From positions 1 to 64,000 of the forward strand of contig CBFFRP010000190.1 in NCBI GenBank assembly GCA_965644295.1: a stretch of 64,000 nucleotides of DNA, in the 5' to 3' direction. The translations under genes were made by a program, and so were the position numbers. This DNA comes from Paraphysomonas bandaiensis (taxonomy: Eukaryota; Chrysophyceae). Every line of letters begins with the position of its first letter. Within the stretch, counting starts at the first letter, position 1. This document shows, one piece after another, positions 45,753 to 55,745 of the stretch. Under the pieces are notes generated by a model that saw only the letters and a list, made by a program, of their open reading frames with translations, ran no database searches and was not told the origin of the DNA.

Positions 45753-46575
45753 CTAAGCTGCACCCATGCGTTTTTCTCTGGCCATAACCTTGTATTACAG
45801 TGGAATTAAATAAATCTAAGAAACACGTGTCAGATACCTCTGGGGAGAACTTGATGAGAAAAACAGTTCGATCCGGACCATCTGGCTGGTGAACTAGATG
45901 AGCAGTAACTTTAGCGTTCTAGTAGAACATATTAGTGGAGTGAGGAGGGTTTATACATAAAGCACTCACAAACTTCGCGCTGTCCAATATACCAGCAATT
46001 ATACCAGCCAGGTAAGCTGCACAGTTTAACTGTCCCATGTCAACAGGAAGCGAAACAAATGTGTTTGTAACGGGGTTATTCTCATGAATCATATCTGTAT
46101 AACTCTTAGTAAAAGCAACAGCGTTGATGTATCTAATATTATACATTCATCTTCGTTCTCCATGGACCGTTGCAGAGAGTCCGCCTCTTTGTTAAACAGG
46201 TGTCTCCAGACCACATTGGAGACATACTGTTTCGTGGATGTCATACAGAGAAATAAATTTAAACCTAGATACCTGTAGCATGTTCACCAAACGCGTCTCG
46301 CGCTTCGTCACTCTATCTCTGCAACTAATCAACTCTATTACACGTTGTCCAACGCCATAACCCATCTCCTCCAGCCTTCACAAAATATTATGCAAATCAG
46401 AGAGCTTAACTTGATATTACTTTCTCTCTAAATCACCAATACTGGTGACACGGTTCTGGCTGTACTGAACAATCTCTGAAAAGAGAAACGCAAAGCTACT
46501 CAGAGAGACCTCTCCTTTCGGCTTAGTGAGAGGTCTGTCGAGAATACCTGGTCGGACTTCTCTTTTCGCTGCCAT
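45753..46575 (-). CDS. TRAPPC5: TRAPP complex subunit 5 (Trs31/TRAPPC5), 193 aa, 6 exons
   Basis: Core subunit of the TRAPP tethering complexes, the exchange factors for Rab1/Ypt1 at the ER-Golgi and Golgi. Exons (minus): 46421-46575, 46273-46375, 46145-46226, 45970-46094, 45838-45918, 45753-45788; 582 nt, all phases consistent, introns about 45-52 bp. Family blocks are [104 protein letters not shown]. The length is close to the human protein. The last coding exon is only 36 nt. Confidence 0.96.
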
Positions 46576-47022
46576 AATTTGATATAAAAGTAAGAATTTC
46601 GGCGGGTATTACAGTCCCGTCAGCGTCTCTATCCTCTCAATAGGACAATGCACTATTATTATATTGATACTGTAATGCTATTGACTGCTATACCTACACC
46701 ACCATACCATACCATAGTAATGTATAGAGTACACTGTACAGCTCTCACATATATAAGCTATATACGGTTGTATTTTTCAGTATCCTGCATGTGAGTATAT
46801 ACTGCTGTAAGTATGTACGTATATATATGTATATGGATGCAGATATGAGGAGATGTATGTGTATATATGGCACAGTGGACTGAATATGCATATAGAATTC
46901 TTATGGTGGTAACTCATAGCTGTTACTATCTGTCTGATCCCCTCCAGCCACCTCCCACGATATCACCATGTCCTGTGGTCTGTATCCCCTCCCTGTGATA
47001 TAACTCAGCTGCATATATCTCT
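46576..47022. promoter_or_regulatory. Divergent promoter region with GTATATAC motif
   Basis: 447 bp between the TRAPPC5 and sulfotransferase-domain gene starts. GAGTATATACTGCTGTAAGT (46793-46812) and GTACGTATATATATG follow each other. Short CCATA repeats lie near 46700. Use as promoter elements is inferred from recurrence upstream of other genes. Confidence 0.4.
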
Positions 47023-49359
47023 ATGATGATAGTGTTATATAGTTTAGTGTTGTACAGTATATTGTTAGCTCGAGTAGAGGCTCATATACATCTCAATGAT
47101 AAATATGCTGTTTGTACATACTATCAGCCTCAAACTAAAACCACTCAAAACCCTTTTATATTTTTATCTATGCTGGAGAGGTTCGGCAAAGACAAGAGAG
47201 ATAGGGACATGATGTTTCCGGGTAGTGACGTTAACGTGTCATCCATAAGCACCTTTGTGTTTGTTTACAATGATCATATTCACAATCAAGACTTAGCTGT
47301 CATAAATAAGACGTTTGATATACACATTATTGAAATTTCTCGTAGAGATGATAAGCCTCCTGAGGATCACGTAATTCTTAATGTGTTGGGGAATCTGTGG
47401 AGAGTGTATATGTATGACATGTTCGATTCTGTTTTATTTCTTCGACCAAACTCTCTGGTGGCAGCCTCACCATTTCCTCATCCTAAAGTTACTTATTCTA
47501 ACAACGATGTGATTACTTTCTGCTCTACTTCTCGCTTTGGGCGTGCGTGCGATATGAGTGCGTTTTTTCTACCCAACCAGAAATCTGTGATTCTTGTCTC
47601 TATGGTGTCATCGAAACTTAGCATGAAACTTACAGGAGACACGGACTTGAGTACAATTAGCGCAAATTTTGACGAAGCATTGCGTAGTAGTGGTGTGAAT
47701 GTACAGGATCTAGTGGAGTATTATCCTGGTAGCGAGAACCCGCCGCGATCCCATGCTGACAGAATATTCCATAGTTCTTCCGCCGTACGAGTTGTTACAT
47801 TCCCATATGAAGACGTCTTGCTAGATATAGTTCCGAGGAAATATGTATATTCCACAAGAAACATCAGTGTGTGTAACACCCATCATACCCCATACACTCC
47901 CTGTGGCAAGGCCAATGCGGATTGCATTGTACTTGTCAATTTAAGCACTGTATCCGCTGCACTGCGAATGCTTCTACCAGACATTCACAAAAGTTGTCAA
48001 GAGATATGCCGATGCCCTACTCTGCGCCCTTCTTTTGTCTTCTACCATCCTGATGATTTTCAAGGTGGTGCCCTAGTGTCCCCTGCGTATAAGTCCTTCT
48101 TGCCTGTCGCCATAACCGAAGACCAAGGCAGCTGCAATCTATTCTGGGCACAGTCACCTGATAACATTCCTCCTGACGTTGTGGCGTCATTGTTGGGAGA
48201 GCGTGACCAGCAAATTGACCACTACTCGCTGTGGGGTCGAATGGAATGTCCAGATGTGTTCAAAGAGGGCGACGAGATTGTGCTTCACATCCAAGTCAAT
48301 GAGGTGGAAGTTGTAGCTACGCATACAACAAATGCCGGGAGTTTGTATATTTATAGTCAATTTCACCTTCTCCTACTCAACAACGTGCCAATGGGAGAAA
48401 TTTATCTCACTGTAGTTTCGCCTCCAGCTGCTGACTTTACACCTCTTCTTGCCGCCTTTAGGTCGTTTGTACACTTTCAGCCGAGAGATATAGCCAACAT
48501 TAATGCGGTGAAGTCTGTAGGTGGAAAGTATGGACTATTTTTTATTGTAGATATGGAGGATAATAAGGAAAGTGATCTCGTTGAAATCAATGTCAGTTAT
48601 GGATACTCGGCCATGGTGCCTCGGAGTATGGCTAGAGCTGCATTTCATCCGAAGGGGCATCGGCCAAACATTCTGGTGACGGGATACCCCCACTCCGGCA
48701 CTTCTATCACTCAAAAGATCCTATCCAATCACCCAGAAGCGGTTTACGTTTCTTTGGAAAGTATGCCTTTTCCATTCTTTACTGACCTGGAGATGAACTC
48801 CCCGCATGTATTCAAATATCCTTATCTCTACAACGCAGCCCCACCCCGAGTCATCGCGCAACATCAGGATGACTGGCGTGTTATTGTGGTTTTGAAAGAT
48901 TTTAGAGACGCTGTGACTAGTATCTGGAATAAAGTGAAAATTGATGATCTTGACAGCTTCTATGATGAATGGGAACTCTATTGGGAGCATTTAGTGATTA
49001 ATACCCTGTCCCTTCTGAAGTATTCTCACGTCATTGTAATTCGCTACGAGGACCTCTTTGATGCTCCCGAGTACACCACATTTCGAAGAGTATTTGAGTT
49101 TGCTGGTTTGTCATTTGATCCAGTTTATGTCGCCGATAACTATAAGTTTCCGATATCTACAATGCAATCTGCTACTTCGGACGGGACCGCGATTGTAGGA
49201 GACGATATAGAAGTGCGGCGATTGCAACAGATGAATTCTAATTTCACTCAATATAGTGGTAAATGGAAGTCCCATCCGCATGCTGATTACCTTAGGCGGA
49301 GAATAGAGAATAACAAGGTATTGAAACAGTTTATGGTAATGATGGGCTATGAGGTATGA
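47023..49359 (+). CDS. Large secreted/Golgi protein with C-terminal sulfotransferase domain, 778 aa
   Basis: Single exon. An N-terminal signal peptide or anchor (residues 3-19) is followed by a roughly 500-residue region. Part of it (MYDMFDSVLFLRPNSLV, about 142-158) resembles the metal-site region of GT8/glycogenin-like glycosyltransferases, but the DxD is replaced by RPN. If related, it may be inactive. Residues about 545-778 form a P-loop sulfotransferase: TGYPHSGTSITQK (553-565, PAPS 5' loop), VVLKDFRDAVTSIW (about 622-635, 3'-phosphate site) and YEDLFDAPE (near 675). It probably sulfates a glycan or protein in the Golgi lumen. The N-terminal resemblance is weak; the sulfotransferase call is firm. 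Confidence 0.83.
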   Translation: MMIVLYSLVLYSILLARVEAHIHLNDKYAVCTYYQPQTKTTQNPFIFLSMLERFGKDKRDRDMMFPGSDVNVSSISTFVFVYNDHIHNQDLAVINKTFDIHIIEISRRDDKPPEDHVILNVLGNLWRVYMYDMFDSVLFLRPNSLVAASPFPHPKVTYSNNDVITFCSTSRFGRACDMSAFFLPNQKSVILVSMVSSKLSMKLTGDTDLSTISANFDEALRSSGVNVQDLVEYYPGSENPPRSHADRIFHSSSAVRVVTFPYEDVLLDIVPRKYVYSTRNISVCNTHHTPYTPCGKANADCIVLVNLSTVSAALRMLLPDIHKSCQEICRCPTLRPSFVFYHPDDFQGGALVSPAYKSFLPVAITEDQGSCNLFWAQSPDNIPPDVVASLLGERDQQIDHYSLWGRMECPDVFKEGDEIVLHIQVNEVEVVATHTTNAGSLYIYSQFHLLLLNNVPMGEIYLTVVSPPAADFTPLLAAFRSFVHFQPRDIANINAVKSVGGKYGLFFIVDMEDNKESDLVEINVSYGYSAMVPRSMARAAFHPKGHRPNILVTGYPHSGTSITQKILSNHPEAVYVSLESMPFPFFTDLEMNSPHVFKYPYLYNAAPPRVIAQHQDDWRVIVVLKDFRDAVTSIWNKVKIDDLDSFYDEWELYWEHLVINTLSLLKYSHVIVIRYEDLFDAPEYTTFRRVFEFAGLSFDPVYVADNYKFPISTMQSATSDGTAIVGDDIEVRRLQQMNSNFTQYSGKWKSHPHADYLRRRIENNKVLKQFMVMMGYEV

Positions 49360-50503
49360 GTCCTGCCCATCAGCACGATAGAATGCATCAAACGAAGAAT
49401 TTCTATGTATTTTGAGTAGAATCGGTACTTTGTGCGTCTTGTCCCGTGCCGTATATAGTTCTTGTATTGGTGTTTGTGGCGTGTACAAATTCGATACAAT
49501 TTATATCTCTTTCCGTGATACATGTCTATTTGGTTCTTTGGTGACTCTCTGGTTGTTGTGTCGTGTTAATAATAGCTACTAAACTATAGAAAGCTGCGCT
49601 TCCCCCGAACTTTGTCAGGGTTGCGTATCAATTAGTTGATTTGCACAATCAAAATTAATATAGCTACCTGAAGCACTTCCATGCCGCCACCAATAGTTTG
49701 AATAATTACCAGACTACTATATAAGATACGCTGTACAAGATATGCTAGTGTGTGAGTATTTTTAGTTTTGAATGCTTTATTCCACCGTGTCTTGAAAATA
49801 TTAGGCTTTATTCTTCATGTGGAGTTTATTGTTTATAATCAAGCTTTACCATCGCAACAATATCTTTCATTAAACGCTAAGATTGCTTAGCTATAATCTT
49901 ATTTTGGCAGCGAATGAGTTCAAATATAGCAGTTACGAGTTACGATATTCTCGACTTCGATCCATTGGACAAAAGGAAAGACTAGTGCAATTGTGATTTA
50001 AACGGACAAAAGTTTGCTAGCTGGGTATCATATTACAACTGCACCTATCGCCTATTGTAACCGCGAAACTACAACGCAGTCACAGAACTCTGTGGTTATA
50101 ATATAGTACGATCACTGCATACTGCATACCAGACTATGAAACTGGGGTAAATCTGTCTCAGTGAGTTGTTGGTCTTGTATCAACGATATTTGCTTTCCAT
50201 GCCTGCCTCAATTGCCCTATGTACTATATAGAATATACCTATGTACTATATACGTAGTTTCTCAGCAGTTCGCTTATATAAAGGAACAGCTATAAAACTT
50301 TAAATTATAAACTATTCTAAAATATACGAAATAAACAAGAAAACACAACAATTCATTATTTATTTCATCAACAATATTTCTGCAATAACAATTATATAAC
50401 ATTCGATTTATTTCGTCAGCAAAAAATGATACTACACCATTCACAGTACGTCATAATATATACAAAAACAAATATAGAATTTGTTACGCACTATATCTTG
50501 TCG
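49360..50503. other. Intergenic DNA between convergent genes
   Basis: 1.1 kb, AT-rich. CTATGTACTATATA is repeated near 50217 and 50240. No gene or RNA recognised. Confidence 0.45.
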
Positions 50504-53197
50504 TTAACGACGTAATGCAGTTTTCATCGCTTTGGATGACTTTCCTTTACTCACTGGAGGCAGACCTTTGTCGAATAAATCATTGCGATATATTATCTGT
50601 AGATACGGAATCACAAGGGACGCATAGATCACAAAACACTCACATTTCGTTCAATAAGCTCCGCTAACGTTGAGCGCCTAGAAAGTTGAGTCGATAATAT
50701 CTGCCGTCTCCTGTTCCATGTATCTCGCACCGTACTAGGGGGGGCCGAAGAAAGTTGACTATCATAATGATGCTGTGTGGCGTTTAAGACAGAACTTGTT
50801 AAGTCTCTGTGTTCACCTGGCATAGCCTTGATCTCCACAGTTTCAAATTAAATAACAGCTTTCTCACCTGGAAGCATCTGTACATTTTGCTTCTGTGCAC
50901 TGTTGAGAGCAACAAGTACGTCGGTAAAAGACGGTCGCTCACTGGGTTCGCTGTGCCAACATTGGTCCCGGATATGTTGCAATGAAGGTGGGGAGCGGTC
51001 GTAGTTACTTGAGTCTGATGGCCGAAGATTACGGGTTGCTGCCAGATATGCCGCACGCTATTTACACGCTATTACAATACCATACCAGATAGACCTTACT
51101 AACTTACTTGCGGGTTTTGTCCCTCATATGGCGATTCTCTTGAGATTATTTCCCACATTAGAATCCCAAAACTAAACACATCAGCAGATTGGGTATAATG
51201 ATCACCACTGAAGACTTCTGGCGCTAAATAGAAAAGATTCCCAACGCATGACGTCATATACCTGCAAATGGAGTCATATATCAGTGGTTGGAAAAATAAA
51301 AACATAGCAGCCCACCATCCCACGTTGCGCGAAAGACCAAAGTCGGTCAGTTTAGCAACAGGCTTGCTTTCGTCAGCACATGCAGCCAGTAACTCCTGTT
51401 TTGAAACTATAAAAGATTACAGCGAAAACAGAGAATATTACTTCATCTGACAACTCTGGTGAAACCGATAGTAGCACATTGGAGGATGACAAATCTCTGT
51501 GGATGACAGCAGGCCTAAAATATCACAAACATGAGGTTCACAGTATGTCTTTTACAATGAACTGTCACTAACTTTCTACGGTGTAGGTAGCCACCACCAG
51601 CTGCAACGTCCTTTAATATCCTAATAACTACAGGAAGTGGGAGTGGTTTGTTTTCGTCTCCGGTATTCTTGTAGTTGTGGATAAGCTGTTAAAATACCCT
51701 TGAGTTATGCGGTCACAGCAACAACTAAAAAACCAGACCTGATAGAGTGAACATTTCAGCAGCTCAGACACAATGAGTGCATCCGGTGGAACAGTAACAC
51801 CGTAAAACACCGTAATATTCGGGTGTCTGAGCTTTGATAGTGAGAAAACCTCACTCAGAAGTGTATTTCTCTGCGCAGCCACCACATTCAGGTATGAAAC
51901 GCATAATCAATGATGAGACTCACATCACCAAGAGAAGTGACATCGTGTTTCATTTTTTTCACCGCCACATCTTGGGATCCATTCCATTTCCCACGCCATA
52001 CTTCACCGAAAAAACCTTCTCCTATCTTGTGAACAAGAGCAATCTACGTGCAATACATGACGACTCATGATAATGCACAACGCCAAACGACTATCGTACC
52101 TCTCCCCGTTCTATGACAAGGTCACTATCGAAGTGAATGGGTAGTGTCTCGGAGTTGCTCCGCTGTCGCTGATCGATAGTAGTTGGGGAACGACGAGAGG
52201 AATGCTGTTCTGTGCTTTCCTCCTGCGCCAAGGCCTGTTTTTTATTCGATTGATTTAAAACCGCTTTACCGGGCGCACGATTGTACTGAAGAGTTTCACG
52301 ATCTTCATCTTGTGTAAAAGAGGGAGAATTTGCAGGGATACCAGCACGATCAGATCCCGGGAATGGTGCATAGAACCCGTCATCATTGTTCTGGTTCTCA
52401 AACTCGTCGTCGCTATAGTAGCTATCTGAATCAAAATACTCCGCTTCGTCAACGTCAGATATTTTCGTTTCATTCACCATCTTTTGCATGTCCATCAGCT
52501 GGGCGCTAAGGGGTGTCTTGCTAATATCTTCCTGAACAAGCACGGGCTCTTCCTGAGAATATGTAGTTTTCTGCGTTGATCTTTCTCCAGTAGAACGGGT
52601 AAGCAGGCTACCACTGTCATACATGGGGCTTCCGGTGGGAACTGCCTGCTTAGACAATGTTTTTTTGGGAGGTTGCGGATTTGTAGCTAGAGATTTGGCC
52701 TTCTTTATACCTTGCTTGGAAGCAGGCCGTTGAACCCCCTTGGATCTGATGTTATCAGCATTGGCATAGTGGGTGCTCGATTTCAACTTCCTGTCCCCTT
52801 CCTTCGTATTGATATGCACATCATCGGTTCCCTCCTCGGCAGAGTGTAGTGACTGAGAATATCCTGTATTCAATCCTCTCACAGGGGATGATGTAACATC
52901 AAAGCTTTTACTTCTTCCAGATGCACTGGCGGGAGAGCGCAGGTCCCACTCCACTCCCAGTGCATCCTCTACCTCATTCTTTGGTCGTGCCTTCGATGGT
53001 GATGTTTTCTTATATACGGACGGTATGCGCTCTCGAGATACATCATTCCATATGTCTTTTTTAGGTTTCGAGGGCTTCAGATATGAGTGAGACCGCTCGT
53101 CTACTGTAGAGGCCTTAGGCCGTACATTCCCCCTGTATACACTCAATAACACATTAAGGAAGAGATATGAGACTTACCATGGGGATGGTTTCCACAT
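50504..53197 (-). CDS. TKL-type protein kinase, 726 aa, 11 exons
   Basis: Exons (minus): 53178-53197, 52100-53132, 51924-52043, 51739-51870, 51573-51685, 51442-51514, 51316-51395, 51108-51261, 50868-51057, 50644-50816, 50504-50596; 2181 nt, every phase consistent, introns about 45-60 bp. Residues 1-350 are a Ser/Lys-rich, probably disordered N-terminus. The kinase domain spans about 354-640: IGEGFFGEVW Gly-loop (358-367), VAVKK with Lys380, VIHRDLSSSN (Asp480, Asn485), TDFGLSR (Asp515) and LFYLAPEV (Glu539), then SADVFSFGILMWEI and RPSFTDVL. All catalytic residues are present. HRDLxxxN and SFGxxxWE point to tyrosine-kinase-like (Raf/MLK-like) Ser/Thr kinases. A basic tail ends the protein. 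The first exon encodes only six and two-thirds codons. Confidence 0.93.
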
Positions 53198-53281
53198 GGA
53201 TCACCTGATTGATGAGTTGTTTGGGTTCCTACTCACAGTGTGATGCATACACAGACATTCCTCTTATCTATCTCTGTGCAG

Positions 53282-53317
53282 ATATATACAGCAGCGGTAG
53301 GACTGTATACCTATACC
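53282..53317. promoter_or_regulatory. TATACAGCAG ... GTATACC motif upstream of kinase gene
   Basis: TATACAGCAG and ACTGTATACCTATACC, 85-120 bp upstream of the kinase ATG (53197). Same motif class as upstream of other genes in the window. Confidence 0.4.
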
Positions 53318-53847
53318 TACATATATATGTAGCACTGTACTCTGTATATACGAGTATGTGTGGACTGTAGTATACAGGGTAATACCGTGACGTATACCAT
53401 TATGCTCCTGCCTGTGTCGTACACCAGCCCAATATCCAGATATTCGACATTACATATACATATATATGAGAAAAGAAGTATGACTTGAAGCATAATTTCA
53501 ACCAATCAGCATTAATCAAACCCTAAAGAAGTGAGTAATCTACACCCAATCAGACATATGATCAACCTATGAGGAGATGACCGTACCGTGTGCTACTCTC
53601 TGTACTATGCAGTCAACACGAGTCCGTGTGTCCCTGTATATCACAATCCAGTTATGACACATGCCACATGGAGACACCTTGATGGAAATGATGAACTGTA
53701 TAATCCGCCCTATCACTGTGATATTCTCTTCGTCTCCTCGTCTATATGTAAACAGCTGGGACTCAGTATGTGTTTAAAGAGCGACACTGAACTCTACTGA
53801 ACACAGATATATATTGACTGACCCAGTCGAAACGAATCACTGCATCC

Positions 53848-53967
53848 ATGTCTGCCACAAGTACTCTTTATCGCCACGATCTAACTGCAGCTGCGGCTTA
53901 CGTTCCTCCCGCCTTAACTGAAGCACTTCTCTCTGAGGATTCGGATGACCCTGACGAAGATGATTAG
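53848..53967 (+). CDS. Possible 39-aa acidic peptide or first exon
   Basis: A short frame from ATG 53848 to TAG 53965-53967. It ends in an acidic run (EDSDDPDEDD) and has coding-like composition. TATATATTG lies about 40 bp upstream. I cannot tell a real micro-gene from chance; no splice continuation was found. Confidence 0.3.
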   Translation: MSATSTLYRHDLTAAAAYVPPALTEALLSEDSDDPDEDD

Positions 53968-55193
53968 CGGCGTTATGCACTCAGTTCCTCATGTTGTCAT
54001 GTGCTTCGCGTGGTGGACAATCTCCTAGTTAAATAGAGTAGCTAATTATATATTGGGTGAATATCTGAAATGTTAATACCAATATATCTAACTATTAATC
54101 CTGTATTACTTTTTAGTGCTTAAAGCAATGTAAGGACACTCTATTGCAACCGGAATTAACGAGAAATAAATAATGGAAAGTATAGGTCTATCATTTAGCG
54201 GAGTATATACTGCGTAATGATAAATTGGCGCAGGATACAGTCAATTAAAAATATTACTCGCTTTCCCTATTTCAGTTTCAGCAAAGAATTGAAAACCAAT
54301 TAATTGTTACACTACCCTGTTTGAGCGCACTTTTTTCGCCCATTTGAAGTCCTATCTTTAGACAACAATACCATTTCAATAATTTTAAAGGCACTACAAA
54401 TATAGTTATATGTTATATATAACTATGTAACTACGGGCTATAAAGAAGCTATACCGTCCCGCGCTCAAAATTTTGAAACAAGGGCGAATATTGAACTACA
54501 ACCAACTTCTACGTGCGTAATTGAAGCTTGTTGAAGCTTATCGCTTGTAGCTATCCTATATTCTATGTAGCAATGAAATACAGAATATACATGACCACAC
54601 TATAGGAGTAGCTATTAAAAGTATACAAAGAAACTGATAATATAGTACGACTGTTAAAGATACGATTTGTTGGTGTTGGTGTTGGTGATTGACGTGGTTC
54701 CTCAATCACAGTGCTACAACGTAATTCAGTCAATACTGTGCTACTACATGTATGATTTAAGTCAAGGCTATGAAGGTTGTTCGCTTGCACTGACATCATT
54801 ATGATCTTCTACAGAAGTCGAAGGATGGAATATTATAATGATGATCAGCTTTGGACAGTTGCTTGGCTCATGATTGTGGTTTCTCTCTAATTGTGTAATA
54901 TATAAAATGAAATCACATACGAATAACTGTTAATATCATAATAAAGATAGAAGAGTACTTCTGTTGAACCGAGTATTGAACTTGAGTTTCTATATTTGCC
55001 CGGTGCTAATATGGATGAGCACCCTGTTGAGCCCAAATCAGGTCAAACGAAAGCCTTTTTGAAACAAGTTAGGGATAAATGTATAGCGCAATTAAAATGT
55101 ACTACAGTACTTGACTCTTTTGAATTATTTGTAAACAAATGTAGATAAGTAGAAGTACAATGGCGGCATATAGACATCGGTGGGCCATATAGA
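53968..55193. other. Intergenic DNA
   Basis: 1.2 kb with no recognisable gene. AT-rich; contains GTTGGTGTTGGTGTTGGTG near 54669. Confidence 0.45.
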
Positions 55194-55463
55194 TACCTAT
55201 AGGTGCTTCGAACTACCTATAAGTACCTCATGCATACCTATCCTAGTACCTAGCTGTAGGTATTCCTTGCGACCCTGCCTATAGGAAGGTGCCTATGTCT
55301 TACCACCTATAGGTACTATAAAATCATAGCTACGGGTACCTCGGCCGTAGGTATTACCGATCTACTTATAGGTGCTAGTCAAGTTCCTAGGTACCAGGAG
55401 ATTTAATTAATATAGTACCTATAGGTACCTACCTAGAGGTACTTTTTCTGAGGTTCACCTATG
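55194..55463. repeat. Cluster of palindromic TACCTATAGGTA motifs
   Basis: About eleven copies or variants of ACCTATAGGT in 270 bp, for example TACCTATAGGTG (55194), CACCTATAGGTAC (55304), TACTTATAGGTGC (near 55364) and GTACCTATAGGTACC (55416). Each is close to its own reverse complement, and spacing is irregular (about 15-45 bp). It lies downstream of the repeat-protein gene's stop codon (55746), on that gene's 3' side. Confidence 0.8.
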
Positions 55464-55745
55464 AAATTTGGTTGTACTGTCTAAATGTCATGTACATACA
55501 CGCTGAAAGGGGTTTATTGGTTTGAAGCAGCAAGTTTGAGCCAACAGTCTCGAACAACATACATTACGTGTTAAGCACGTGTATGTATATTTCACAACAT
55601 ACTAATGCAGCTTATTGAACTCATATATTATGGCATTTAAACTCTCGAGTAGTACTTGTACTTGATTTATGGCATAATTTTCATATATTTAATCCAAGAA
55701 ACAATTGTAGTTATTGAACACTTTTTACACAGGTTTACTGACACA

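Noticed and set aside
54563-54799. 78-codon minus-strand frame
   Set aside because: No motif, no splice partner and simple-sequence content.
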